Below are positions 26,047 through 35,413 of a stretch of 64,000 nucleotides of DNA, piece after piece. Every line of letters starts with the position of its first letter. Position 1 is the stretch's first letter. Source of the DNA: Nocardia sp. CDC159 (lineage in GTDB: Bacteria; Actinomycetota; Actinomycetes; Mycobacteriales; Mycobacteriaceae); NCBI RefSeq assembly GCF_023740735.1, contig NZ_JAMRXH010000025.1, positions 1-64,000 on the forward strand, given 5' to 3'. The notes below the pieces were generated by a model. That model made no database searches, was not told the DNA's origin, and was given only the letters and a program-made list of their open reading frames with translations. Position numbers and translations under genes: made by a program.

Positions 26047-26766
26047 CTAGTCGAAGAATCGAGCCAGTTGCAGATCAGAAGGTTCTGGCTCCCCCGGTTC
26101 CAGACGCTGCAGGTCCGCGAATACGCTGGCACCGTCACAGCCCGCGTGCAGTGGATACCACCGCCTGGAGCTGCCCGGACGCGCGCAGACGCCCTTGAAG
26201 GTCTGCACGTCCAGCAGTCGCAGGTGCGTGGGATCGGCCACCGCGTTCACATAGCGCCACCACGGCGACAGCACGTGCAGCACCCCGCCCGGACGCAACA
26301 CCCGATGACACTCGTCCACCAATGGCAAAAAGTCCGCTAAATGCTCCAGCACATGAACCGCAAATACGCGATCGAATGAATTGTCAGCAAATGGAATTCC
26401 TTTTCGCAAATCCGCGACAACATCCACTCCCGGCGCCGGTCGCATATCCACACCGACATTGTCCGGATACTGCTTGGTACCACCGCAGCCGATATCGAGG
26501 ATCCGGGGCGCATTTCCGTTGACCCGCACCCGATCCCACACCGCGAGCACGCCCGCGAACCGGCCGACCAGTTCGCGCAGCAGCGCCAGGCAGCGCGACG
26601 ACTCCACCCGGCCGGTCAGATGGGCCACCCCGCGCCGGAACTCCACGCTCACCTCGACGCCGTCCAGCCGCCGGTCGTGGCGGATGAGCTCGTCCACCGC
26701 CCCGGCCAGCTGCTCGTCGCGCAGTTGCCAGCGCCGCGCGGACATCTCGGTGAGGGGCAGGGTCAT
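26047..26766 (-). CDS. BON domain fused to a class I SAM methyltransferase
   Basis: 239 residues. Residues 15-80 read as a BON domain (DEQLAGAVDELIRHDRRL, then VSVEFRRGVAHLTGRVES), a fold normally found in secreted or phospholipid-associated proteins. Residues 85-200 are a Rossmann methyltransferase: ILDIGCGGTKQYPDNVGVD, FADNSFDRVFAVHVLEHL, LRPGGVLHVLSPWW. No signal peptide is present. The fusion is unusual and the substrate unknown. GAGGACCC precedes the start. Confidence 0.75.
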   Translation of the reverse strand: MTLPLTEMSARRWQLRDEQLAGAVDELIRHDRRLDGVEVSVEFRRGVAHLTGRVESSRCLALLRELVGRFAGVLAVWDRVRVNGNAPRILDIGCGGTKQYPDNVGVDMRPAPGVDVVADLRKGIPFADNSFDRVFAVHVLEHLADFLPLVDECHRVLRPGGVLHVLSPWWRYVNAVADPTHLRLLDVQTFKGVCARPGSSRRWYPLHAGCDGASVFADLQRLEPGEPEPSDLQLARFFD

Positions 26767-26853
26767 CGGGTCCTCCTGTGCACCGCGTGCGATTCCAGCT
26801 GCCGGATACCCGCGCCCGTGATCTCGAATCGGGCGCGGGTGGATCCGGCCCGC

Positions 26854-27744
26854 TCAGCCGACGGTGTCGACCGGTTGCGGCTCGGCGACCGCGCGCGCCC
26901 GCGCCTTGGCGGTGCCGAGGATGGAACCGGCGATGACCAGCGGGAAGCCGATCGCCATACCGGCCGTCAGCGGCTCGTCGAGCAGGCTCACGCCGATGGC
27001 CAGCGCGACCGCGGGATTGATATAGGTGATGACCGTCGCCCGCGCCGGACCGACCTCGCCGATCAGGGCGAAGAACACCAGAAATGCCAGGGCCGTGCAG
27101 ATCACGGCCAGCCCGAGCACCGACCAGCTCGCCGCCGCGGTGATCCGTTCGGGCCAGCGCCACAGCGCGAACGGCGCATAGATCACCGCGGCCAGGATGA
27201 GCGAGCCGGTGACCACGCCCATCGGCGGCAGGTCGGCGAGTTTGCGATTGATGATGATCGGCCCCACGGCATAGCCCATCGCGGTCACCGCGACCGCGGC
27301 GACGGCCCCGAAGTCCGACAGATCGACATCCAATCCGACCAGCGCCACCACGCCGGCCAGTCCGATCAGCAGGCCGACCAGGCGGCGGCTGTCGAACGTC
27401 TCATGCCCCAGCGCCATGATCAGCACGACCGCCACCAGCGGAACGGCGGCGACGAGCAGCCCGACCGTCGAGCTGTTCAGCTTCGTCTCGGCGTGGCCCA
27501 GCAGCAGCCACGGGCCGGTGATCTCGACCAGCGTGTAGACGACGAGCCAGGGCCAGCGCCGCAGCACCGGACCGAGCGAGCGCCCGTACAGCGCGATCGG
27601 CAACAGCAGCAGCGCGCCGATCGCCGTCCGCCCGCCCGCGACGACCACCGGATCGAAATCGCGCACCGCCACGCGGATCATCGCGTACGGCACGCCCCAG
27701 ATCACACCCAACACCAGAAACAGCACCCACCCCCGCTGCGTCAC
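26854..27744 (-). CDS. EamA (DMT superfamily) transporter
   Basis: 296 residues with ten predicted membrane helices in two EamA repeats (WVLFLVLGVIWGVPYAMIRVAVR; later LGLAVICTALAFLVFFALI and VITYINPAVALAIGV). Family members export amino acids, nucleobases or other small metabolites. GTG at 27744 gives the standard start; a GTG five codons upstream is possible. No substrate can be inferred from neighbours. Confidence 0.83.
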   Translation of the reverse strand: MTQRGWVLFLVLGVIWGVPYAMIRVAVRDFDPVVVAGGRTAIGALLLLPIALYGRSLGPVLRRWPWLVVYTLVEITGPWLLLGHAETKLNSSTVGLLVAAVPLVAVVLIMALGHETFDSRRLVGLLIGLAGVVALVGLDVDLSDFGAVAAVAVTAMGYAVGPIIINRKLADLPPMGVVTGSLILAAVIYAPFALWRWPERITAAASWSVLGLAVICTALAFLVFFALIGEVGPARATVITYINPAVALAIGVSLLDEPLTAGMAIGFPLVIAGSILGTAKARARAVAEPQPVDTVG

Positions 27745-28073
27745 CGCACAACCCCCCACCCCGTCCCGCCCCTGACATCCCCACCCCGTAACACCGCGAA
27801 TCCATCCACGCCGATCACGATGACAGACGGGTTCGACAACCGTGTGCCCACGAAAATGGGGGCGGGGACAAGGGGGTCGAGAAAATGATTCCGAATGGAA
27901 ACAATAACCTCGCGAGAAATCGTTTTCCCACCGATAGCAACACTAGAGCAATCATCGTTGCTCGCGCACCCATCGGGCAGTTCCGGGCAAGCCGGACGTG
28001 AGATCGACCACTGCCTCCCGCTCCCGCAACGATCGAGAAAGTTAGCGGCGGTAGCGACCACTATCCTGGGGTT
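27745..28073. other. Intergenic region with an inverted repeat, upstream of the DHFR-like gene
   Basis: 329 bp between divergent genes with lower GC than its surroundings. It contains one perfect inverted repeat, GAGCAA-N6-TTGCTC, at 27946-27963, 111-128 bp upstream of the DHFR-like start, a candidate operator. No small gene or RNA fold is recognised. Confidence 0.4.
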
Positions 28074-28604
28074 ATGAGCTCGGACATGATCGAAACCAGT
28101 AAGCGGACGGTCGGGTTGATCTGGGCACAGACCCGCGGCCGCGTGATCGGCGCGAGCGGGGCGGGTGGCCGTCTTCCCTGGGACCTGCCCGAATATCGGG
28201 AGCATCTGCTCGAGACCGTTTCCGACTACACGGTCGTGCTCGGGCGCAAGACCTGGGAGTCCGCGCAGGAGCTGTTCGGGCCACTGCCGAACAACCGCAA
28301 GATCGTGGTCACCCGCCAGCCGGACTGGTTCGCCCCGGGCGCCGAGCGGGCCGCCTCGGTCGCCGAGGCGCTGGCCCTGACCGATCCGCAGGAGGTGTGG
28401 GTACTCGGCGGCGGCGAGATCCTGCGCGCGGCCGTGCCCTTCGCGACCGTCATCGCGGTGACCGAGCTGAACACCGCCTATCAGGGCGACATCCTGGCCC
28501 CCGAGGTCCCGTCCGAGGACTTCATGATGACCTACACCATCGGCTCCCGCCGCTCGGTCAACGGCCGCGACGACTACGTCTTCCGCAGCTACGCCCGCAA
28601 GTAG
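28074..28604 (+). CDS. Dihydrofolate-reductase-like protein with altered active site
   Basis: 176 residues of the DHFR fold: GLIWAQTRGRVIGASG, GRLPWDLPEYREHL, VVLGRKTWESAQELFGPLPNNRKIVVTRQ and VWVLGGGEILRAAVPFA. In typical enzymes the residue after LPE/LPA is the catalytic Asp (Asp27); here it is Tyr41, with Glu40 before it. It may be inactive as a classical reductase, use Glu40, or be insensitive to antifolates. It starts with ATG and is transcribed alone. Confidence 0.75.
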   Translation: MSSDMIETSKRTVGLIWAQTRGRVIGASGAGGRLPWDLPEYREHLLETVSDYTVVLGRKTWESAQELFGPLPNNRKIVVTRQPDWFAPGAERAASVAEALALTDPQEVWVLGGGEILRAAVPFATVIAVTELNTAYQGDILAPEVPSEDFMMTYTIGSRRSVNGRDDYVFRSYARK

Positions 28605-28614
28605 TCCGGGAAGT

Positions 28615-29808
28615 TCAGAACCAGGTTCCGCTGAACGGTGCTTCGCCGACGCCGAACAGCTCGTCGGCGCGGGCGACGGCCTCGGGATCTCCGCCGCGGA
28701 CACGGCCGGCCAGGGCCAGGTGCCGCCAGCTCGTGCCGCCGAGATAGGCGGCCGAGAGCGCGGCGATGTCGGTGGTCAGGTCCGCGGTTTCGGTGGTGCG
28801 CGTTACCGATTCGGCCGAGATCCGGTAGGCGCCGGAGTTGGCGGTGCGGATCGGGTCGGTGACCGCTAGGACCAGCTCGGAGCCCGGGCGGTAGGTGCGG
28901 CGGCGCAGGGCTGCGAGCACATCGATCAGGCGCAGCCAGGTCTCGTCGCGGATCGCGGACAGCGTGGTGGCGCGTTCGTCGGTGAGCAGGTGGCGCAGCG
29001 GAAAGTCCGGGGCGACAGTCGGGAAGACGATGGTGTCGGCCACGTCGATGGACAGCAGATGGCGAACCAGGCCCGCCTGGGCTCGGGGTGTGGCGGCGAC
29101 GAGGTCGTCGACCACGATGGTGCGATGGGGACTGCGGGGCCAGTCGGTGGTGTCCCGGGGACGGTAGCGGGCGAAGCCGTCCTCGCTGCCGGGAAGCCCG
29201 TGCGCCACCACGTATCCCGGGCTGGCGTGGGTCAGTTCCTGTAGCCGCCACCAGTATTGCGAACGACCGATCGCACCCGGTCGCGAAAGGATCTGGGCCG
29301 CATAGATCTTGGCGAGCGATTCCCACACTACATCGAGGTCGAGGAAGCGCACCGGGCCGGAGGCGGGCACGGTGTCGCGCAGCCGGGCCCGGCGCGGATC
29401 CAGCTCCGCCCGTGCCATCGCGGTGGCGACGCCGTAACCGAAGCGCTCGTAGATGCCGCCCTGCGACGCCCGCAGCGTCGCGACGATCTCACCGCGCGCG
29501 GCGAAGTCGGCGAGCTGATGGCGCAGCAGCGCGGTCACCACGCCGCGGCGGGTGTGGGTGGGCAGGACGCCGACGTGGGTGACCGCGGCATGCGCGATCC
29601 GCTCACCACCGGGCACGGCCAACCAGCTGGTGTAGGAGTTGGCGGTGCCGACCAGTTCACCGTCGATGCGGGCGCCCAGGACGCGGCCCGGCTCCCACAA
29701 TCCCTCGGCGTCCGAGGGCAGCGGCGGCAGGCCGACCATGGCGGTGCGGAAAATCCCATGGGCGCCGCGGATCTCGGCGTCATCGGCCAGGATCTCGATC
29801 GTGGTCAC
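28615..29808 (-). CDS. eis: Eis-like GNAT N-acetyltransferase
   Basis: 397 residues, the length of mycobacterial Eis. The first GNAT domain includes AAVTHVGVLPTHTRRGVVTALLRHQL (acetyl-CoA loop) and IYERFGYGVAT; the C-terminal third resembles the sterol-carrier domain, ending in an aromatic FSGTWF whose terminal carboxylate acts as base in Eis. Eis acetylates aminoglycosides and other amines. GTG at 29808 overlaps the oxygenase stop (GTGA), so the two genes are coupled. Confidence 0.88.
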   Translation of the reverse strand: MTTIEILADDAEIRGAHGIFRTAMVGLPPLPSDAEGLWEPGRVLGARIDGELVGTANSYTSWLAVPGGERIAHAAVTHVGVLPTHTRRGVVTALLRHQLADFAARGEIVATLRASQGGIYERFGYGVATAMARAELDPRRARLRDTVPASGPVRFLDLDVVWESLAKIYAAQILSRPGAIGRSQYWWRLQELTHASPGYVVAHGLPGSEDGFARYRPRDTTDWPRSPHRTIVVDDLVAATPRAQAGLVRHLLSIDVADTIVFPTVAPDFPLRHLLTDERATTLSAIRDETWLRLIDVLAALRRRTYRPGSELVLAVTDPIRTANSGAYRISAESVTRTTETADLTTDIAALSAAYLGGTSWRHLALAGRVRGGDPEAVARADELFGVGEAPFSGTWF

Positions 29809-30809
29809 GAACGCTCCGCGAGCACGTCGGACCACCAGCGCCGCGCCACCTCGGGATGCGAGCGCAGCCAGCCGCGCAGCGCGTTCTCGCCGAAACGCGC
29901 GTGCAGCGGATTGTCGGCCTCCGCGCTCACCCCGCGCGCCCGAGCCGCCAGTTCCGGCGGCAGCACCAGCGGTTCGACCACGGCGTCCAGCCGCGGACCG
30001 AGGAAGAACGGCACCGAGTACCGGTCCACCCCGGCCGGGGGGCTCAGCACGCGGTGCCGGGTCGCGGTCAGATAGCCCTGTGTGGCGATCTCGAGCATCT
30101 CGCCGATATTGAATACGAAGCTGCCCGGCACCGGGACCGCGTCGATCCAACCGTCCGGACCCTGCACCTGCAGCCCGCCGACCTCGTCCTGTTGCAGCAG
30201 GGCCAGATAACCGTAGTCCTTGTGCGCCCCGACGCCTTGATCCGATTCGCCGGGGTCGCGGCCCGGATAGCGAATGATCTTCACATGCGCCGACGCCTCC
30301 TCGTCGAACCAGGCGTCGAAATACCCCTCGTCCTGGCCCAGCGCCGCGGCCAGGGCGCGCAACACCTCCCGGCTCACCCGCAGTGCCTCGGCCTGCCAGG
30401 CCAACGTGACCTCGCGCAGCCGCGGCAGGGTCGCGGGCCACTGATTCGGGCCGATCAGCCGCAGCCACGCCGGATCCCCGGGCGCGAGGTCGACCGGGGC
30501 GCGCTCGGGTCCGATATCGAGCTGTTCACGCCGGTCCGGGGATCCGGCGGTGTACTCGTGTCCGGTCACGGTGTAGCCGCGGAACTGCGGGGAGTTGATG
30601 TTGTCGATCTCGAGCCGCCGCCGCAGCGCAAGCGCGAAGAACTGCCTGGCCACCTCGAAGATCCTGGTGGTCAGCGCCTCGGGGACACCGTGTCCGACGA
30701 CGTAGAAGAAGCCGACCTCGTGCGCGGCGTAGCGCAGCTCGGTGAGGAATCCCTCCCGATCCGGACCGCGGAATCGGGAGATATCGATGAGCGGCAGGCG
30801 GGCGGTCAT
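29805..30809 (-). CDS. Isopenicillin-N-synthase-like 2-oxoglutarate/Fe(II) oxygenase
   Basis: 334 residues. LPLIDISRF and HEVGFFYVVGHGVPE are the DIOX N-terminal signature; the iron site is His196-x-Asp198 (GAHKDYGYLALL) with His252 (TATRHRV), and Arg263-x-Ser265 binds the 2-oxoglutarate. Related actinomycete enzymes are of unknown role. It starts at ATG 30809 and is translationally coupled to the Eis gene, which suggests the pair act on the same compound. Confidence 0.87.
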   Translation of the reverse strand: MTARLPLIDISRFRGPDREGFLTELRYAAHEVGFFYVVGHGVPEALTTRIFEVARQFFALALRRRLEIDNINSPQFRGYTVTGHEYTAGSPDRREQLDIGPERAPVDLAPGDPAWLRLIGPNQWPATLPRLREVTLAWQAEALRVSREVLRALAAALGQDEGYFDAWFDEEASAHVKIIRYPGRDPGESDQGVGAHKDYGYLALLQQDEVGGLQVQGPDGWIDAVPVPGSFVFNIGEMLEIATQGYLTATRHRVLSPPAGVDRYSVPFFLGPRLDAVVEPLVLPPELAARARGVSAEADNPLHARFGENALRGWLRSHPEVARRWWSDVLAERS

Positions 30810-30878
30810 ACGCCGGATGCTAGAACCGGTCGGCGCGGCAGATAAGGCTTCCACTCGAGCTGATTTCGGCAGCGCCGC

Positions 30879-32690
30879 CTAGCGATAGCCCGCCGGCCGT
30901 GACCACCAGTCGGCCTCGCCCCGGGTGAGACCGGGCAGGCGGCGCTGGGCGAAGTCGGCGTGGCGGGCCGGAATCGTTCCTCGGACGGTCCAGGCCGGGG
31001 TGAGGTCCTCGATCCGCGCGCCGAGACCGGTCAGGGCGGCGGAGACCGGGGCCAGGGTGTCGGCGGGAATCTCGGCCTCGAAGCGGTGGATCGGCTCGAG
31101 GAGTTTCGTTCCGGCGCGGCGCAGCGCGCGCTCGAGCACCAGCGGAGTCAGGGCACGGAAGTCCGCCGCGGTGGATACCGGCCCGGCGAAACCGGAGCGG
31201 ATGAGCGTGACGACGCAGCCGGTGATCGGCCGCCCGTGCGGGCCGCGGCGCAGCGTGGCAGATACGGATTCCTCGATGGCGCAATGGAATGCGTGCGGCA
31301 GCGCGCCGAGTTCGGTCTCGTAACCGAAGACCGTGCCCGCGGGGGCGGGTTCGACGCGCAGGCCGATGGTCGCCCAGTATCCACTCGGGCTCGGGGCGCG
31401 GTGACCCATCGCCTCGACGGCCTCGCCGGTGCCGGTGACCTGCTCGACGCACAGCGGTTCGGTGCTGCGGAATTCGGCGTCGATGCCATAGCGCTCGGCC
31501 AGCGTGGCCGCGACGATCTGCCGCTGGATCTCGCCGTAGAGCAGGATCGAGGTCGCGCCGTCGGATTCCACGCGGACGTGCAGGAGCGGATCCTGTTCGG
31601 CCAACTCGCGCAGGGCGGCGTGCAGGCGCGCGGGTGCCTGGCCGCGGACCCGGACGGTGGTGCGCAGCGTGGGCATGGGGACGCGGGCCGGGTCGGGATC
31701 GGCCGGGGCCCCGAGGGTGTCGCCGACGCGGGCGTCGGGGATGCCGGTGATGCGGCCGATATTTCCCGCGGTCAGACGCGCGGCGGGGTGGCCGACGACC
31801 TCGAGGGCGGTGATGCGGCCGCTGTGGTGGTGGACGATCCCGTCGAAATCGCGCCGGTGCAACGTGATCCGGTCGCGAACCGCCAAGGTGCCCGAAAACA
31901 GCCGCAGGTAGGCGGTTTTGGTTCCGCCGGGTGAGCGATCGATGGCGAAGATCGTGCCGCGCGGCGGCAGGCCGACCTCGGTCGTCACGGGGACGGGGAG
32001 GAGTTCGACCATCGCCCGCACCAGCGCGTCGATACCCACTCCGGTACGGGCGGAACCGAAGTAGACCGGGTGCACGATCCCGCGGCCGACCTGATCGCGC
32101 AGGGCGCGGCGCAGTTCCTCCGGCTCGAGCGGCGGGCCGTCGATCAGGCGCGCGAGAATCGAGTCGTCCTGTTCGGCAAGGGTTTCCGCCACGTCCATCG
32201 GGTCCGAGGGCGGATTCATCACGACCGCATGCGGAGTCAGCCGCCGACGGATCTCAGCCGGCAGTTCGCGCGTCCGGGCACCACGGCGATCGACCTTGTT
32301 GACGAAAATCAGTGTGGGCAACCGCATGTCGTGCAGAACGCGCATGAGCAGGCGCGCATGCGCCTGCACCCCCTCCACCGCCGACACCACCAGCACGGCC
32401 GCGTCGAGCACCCGCAGCGCCCGGTCGACCTCGGCGACGAAATCGGTGTGGCCGGGGGTGTCGATGACATTGATATGCGTTCGTCCCACGGTGAACGAGA
32501 CCACCGCCGAGCGCACGGTGATCCCGCGCCGCCGTTCGATGTCCCCGCTGTCGGTCTGCGTCGTCCCGGCGTCGACGCTGCCGAGCGCGTCGATGACCCC
32601 GTGGTCGAACAGCAGCCGTTCGGTCAGGCTGGTCTTACCCGCGTCGACATGGGCAACAATCCCGATATTGAGCGTGCGATGAATGGGCAT
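30879..32690 (-). CDS. Tet(M)-type ribosomal protection GTPase
   Basis: 603 residues, an EF-G relative of the TetM/TetO/OtrA group. GTP-binding motifs are GIVAHVDAGKTSLTERLL (10-27), RRRGITVRS (switch I), VIDTPGHTD and FVNKVDRRGAR. The C-terminal half carries domains III-V (FGYETELGALPHAF, PHGRPITGCVVTL). Such proteins remove tetracyclines from the ribosome; chromosomal copies in soil actinomycetes can also be housekeeping. ATG at 32690 is the conserved start. Confidence 0.85.
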   Translation of the reverse strand: MPIHRTLNIGIVAHVDAGKTSLTERLLFDHGVIDALGSVDAGTTQTDSGDIERRRGITVRSAVVSFTVGRTHINVIDTPGHTDFVAEVDRALRVLDAAVLVVSAVEGVQAHARLLMRVLHDMRLPTLIFVNKVDRRGARTRELPAEIRRRLTPHAVVMNPPSDPMDVAETLAEQDDSILARLIDGPPLEPEELRRALRDQVGRGIVHPVYFGSARTGVGIDALVRAMVELLPVPVTTEVGLPPRGTIFAIDRSPGGTKTAYLRLFSGTLAVRDRITLHRRDFDGIVHHHSGRITALEVVGHPAARLTAGNIGRITGIPDARVGDTLGAPADPDPARVPMPTLRTTVRVRGQAPARLHAALRELAEQDPLLHVRVESDGATSILLYGEIQRQIVAATLAERYGIDAEFRSTEPLCVEQVTGTGEAVEAMGHRAPSPSGYWATIGLRVEPAPAGTVFGYETELGALPHAFHCAIEESVSATLRRGPHGRPITGCVVTLIRSGFAGPVSTAADFRALTPLVLERALRRAGTKLLEPIHRFEAEIPADTLAPVSAALTGLGARIEDLTPAWTVRGTIPARHADFAQRRLPGLTRGEADWWSRPAGYR

Positions 32691-32916
32691 ATGCGCCGAG
32701 ATCCTCGAAAGTAACGGTCCGACAAGGCATCCGAAGTACTTCGAAGATCTGGCGCATACCCGCTCCTCCAGCGAATCCGACCGTTTCCCGCAGATTCGCA
32801 CCCCCGGCCGAATCCGCGCAACCGATTTTCACAGTGCGTAGCAGGTGCGCCGAATCAGGCCAATGCGGCGCGGGTGGCTATGGACCGGGTGCCACGACGC
32901 GGATGACACTGCGAAG

Positions 32917-33966
32917 ATGGATCCCTTGGCACCCGGCGAGTTCCGTCCCGAAACCACCTATCTCAACACCGCGGCCTTCGGGCTTCCCGCCGCGTCCCGG
33001 CTGGCGGCCGAGCGGGCCGTCACCGAGCGATGGACGGCGGGTCATATCGCGCCGTCGGCGGCCGACGATCGGGTCGAGGTGCTGCGGGCGAGCTTCGTCC
33101 GACTGCTGGCCGGAGCCACCGCCGACGACATCGCCATCGGCCACTCGGTGGGCTCGCTGATCGGCCCGGCCGCCGCCGCGCTGCCCTCCGGCGCGGAGGT
33201 GCTGGTGGCCGAGGGCGATTTCGCCTCGGTGCCCAACCCCTTCCGCTATCGCGGGGATCTCATGGTGCGCACGGTCCCGCTGGAGCGCCTGGCCCAGGAG
33301 GTGCGGCCGCAGACCGCCCTGGTCGCGGTGAGCGTCGTGCAATCGGCCGACGGCCGCGCGATCGATCCGGCCGAACTTCGCGCTGCCACCCGCGCACACG
33401 ACGCCTGGCTGCTGCTGGACGCCACGCAGGCCGCGGGCTGGCTGCCGCTGCGGTTCGACGACGCCGACTTCTGGGTCGCCGCGACGTTCAAGTGGCTGCT
33501 CGGCGCGCGCAGTGTGAGCTGCCTGGCGGTGCATCCCACGGTCGCCGAGGCGGCGCGACCCGTCTCGCCCGGCTGGTACGCGGCCGCCGACCGATGGGCG
33601 GAAATGTATGGCCCGCAACGACTCTCACCGTCCGCCCGACGCTTCGACGATACGCCCGACTGGCTGGGCGTGGTCGGCGCGGTGGCCGGACTGGAGCTGA
33701 TCGAGAAGCTGGGCGTCGAGGCGATCGGCCGCCACGATCGGGCGCTGGCGGCCGAATTCCGTTGCGGGCTGGCCGATCTGGGGCTGCGTCCGGTTCCCGG
33801 CGACTCCCCCATCGTCACCGTTCCCGGCGCGGGCGAGCGCGTGCACCGGCTCGCCGAATCCGGGATCATCACCACCGCTCGCGCGGGCGGGCTGCGGGTG
33901 TCGTTCCACGTCCACAATGGTTCCGATGATGTGGAACGCGCCCTGAAAGCCTTGGCGCAGCGGTGA
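32917..33966 (+). CDS. Class V aminotransferase-fold PLP enzyme
   Basis: 349 residues. FRPETTYLNTAAFGLP is the usual opening of the class V (cysteine-desulfurase-like) fold; LLLDATQAAGW holds Asp168 and ATFKWLLGARSV the PLP lysine Lys192. C-S lyases such as EgtE of ergothioneine synthesis belong here, but no other ergothioneine gene lies nearby, so the role is open. ATG at 32917 gives the standard N-terminus. Confidence 0.8.
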   Translation: MDPLAPGEFRPETTYLNTAAFGLPAASRLAAERAVTERWTAGHIAPSAADDRVEVLRASFVRLLAGATADDIAIGHSVGSLIGPAAAALPSGAEVLVAEGDFASVPNPFRYRGDLMVRTVPLERLAQEVRPQTALVAVSVVQSADGRAIDPAELRAATRAHDAWLLLDATQAAGWLPLRFDDADFWVAATFKWLLGARSVSCLAVHPTVAEAARPVSPGWYAAADRWAEMYGPQRLSPSARRFDDTPDWLGVVGAVAGLELIEKLGVEAIGRHDRALAAEFRCGLADLGLRPVPGDSPIVTVPGAGERVHRLAESGIITTARAGGLRVSFHVHNGSDDVERALKALAQR

Positions 33967-33967
33967 T

Positions 33968-35335
33968 TCAGGCATCCTCGGCGGTGATCCGGCCGGTGTC
34001 GATCGCGGTCAGCAGCGCCTGGTAGTCGGCATCGGTCTGGGCGGCGTAGGCCAGGGCGAACTCCCCGATCGCCTTGTCGAAGACATCGCCGCTGCCCAGG
34101 TAGGCGGCGATGGCGACGCGGTCGCCCGAGCGCGCGTGGCCGCGGGCCAGGGTGCGCCCACACATGCCGGCGTATTGGCGCAGCTCGTCCGGCGACATCT
34201 CCTCGATCGCCAGCGAACCCTTCATATCGCGCAGTTGACGCCAGTAGTAGAACAGCCCGTCCAGACCGGTGGCCCAGCCGAGAAAGATATCGCTGGCCGA
34301 CTGGATCAGGCGCTGCCCATGCACCACCCGATGGCCCTGATGACGATGTCCCCGGCGCGGCAGATACGGTGCCAGCACCGACTTTTCGGCCTGCTTCACC
34401 TGCAGGAACAGCGGGTCACCGACCGTGCGCCCGGTCAGCAGCGCGAGAAAGCAGCGGGTGCCGACACTGCCGACGCCGACCACCTTCACGGCGAAGTCGC
34501 GGATCTGGTAGCGATCCAGCAGTAGCCGGCGTTCGTCCGGCAGCGAGTTGCGGTAGTCGGCCAGCACGGCGTGCAGCGGCACATGTTCGACATCCGGAAG
34601 CGTCAGCACCAGTGGCGGATCCGGGCGAATGCGCGGCTCACCGTCGGGGCCGGGCTCGGTGAGCTTGTTCAGCGCCTGCAGGCTGGTGCGGCGGCGCGCC
34701 TTGGTGATGACCTTCTCGGTGCGCTTGCGATACCGCGGGCGCAGCAGCTCCGCGACCTGCTCGACATCGACCATCTCGTACCAGACATCGGTCTCGCCGA
34801 GTCCGGCCAGCCGGTTCATCGTCTCGCGGTAGCCGGTCGCCGCCGCCGTCGCGGCCGCGACGGTCTCGGCATCGGTGCAGCCGTTGGCCTGTGCCGCCAC
34901 CGCGACGCTGGCGGCCAGCCGCTCGACATCCCACTCGAAGGGTCCCGGCAGCGTCTCGTCGAAGTCGTTGACATCGAAGACCAGCGACCGTTCCGGCGAG
35001 GCGAACAGGCCGAAATTCGACAGGTGCGCATCCCCGCACAGCTGCACCGTCAGCCCCGTAGTCGGCCGGGTGGCCAGATCGGCGGCCATGATCGCGGGCG
35101 CGCCCCGATAGAACGGGAACCGGCCCGCGGCCATGCGCCCGTAGCGAATCGGCACCAGATACGCCAGCCGGGTCGCGGCCTGCCGCTCGAGGATATCGAT
35201 CGGATCCGCCCGATCCGGGGCGGGCGTCCACTGCCCCAGCGAGGACCGCGGCACCCGCTTGCGGGTGGCCTTCCCCAGCTCCGCCGACGTCAAATCCTCC
35301 CCCGTGGCCCGCACCCGCACACCCGCCGTCGCCAT
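33968..35335 (-). CDS. DUF2252 family protein
   Basis: 455 residues. RYGRMAAGRFPFYRGAPAIMAADL, VQLCGDAHLSNFGLFASPERSLVFDVNDFDE and FAVKVVGVGSVGTRCFLALL are diagnostic of DUF2252. The DxN...DxND pattern resembles the catalytic loop of aminoglycoside/choline kinases, so a small-molecule kinase fold is a reasonable inference. No substrate known. It faces the PLP enzyme with a 1-bp gap. Confidence 0.85.
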   Translation of the reverse strand: MATAGVRVRATGEDLTSAELGKATRKRVPRSSLGQWTPAPDRADPIDILERQAATRLAYLVPIRYGRMAAGRFPFYRGAPAIMAADLATRPTTGLTVQLCGDAHLSNFGLFASPERSLVFDVNDFDETLPGPFEWDVERLAASVAVAAQANGCTDAETVAAATAAATGYRETMNRLAGLGETDVWYEMVDVEQVAELLRPRYRKRTEKVITKARRRTSLQALNKLTEPGPDGEPRIRPDPPLVLTLPDVEHVPLHAVLADYRNSLPDERRLLLDRYQIRDFAVKVVGVGSVGTRCFLALLTGRTVGDPLFLQVKQAEKSVLAPYLPRRGHRHQGHRVVHGQRLIQSASDIFLGWATGLDGLFYYWRQLRDMKGSLAIEEMSPDELRQYAGMCGRTLARGHARSGDRVAIAAYLGSGDVFDKAIGEFALAYAAQTDADYQALLTAIDTGRITAEDA

Positions 35336-35413
35336 ATCCGGGACTCTAATCCGCCCGGACCCGCGCGCCCGCGCTCCCGCCGCGTCGATTCGCAGCTGTT
35401 ACCGACGTGGCGA

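Noticed and set aside
32917..33966. Ergothioneine C-S lyase (EgtE)
   Set aside because: The fold fits, but egtA-D are absent from the neighbourhood, so the specific name is not justified.
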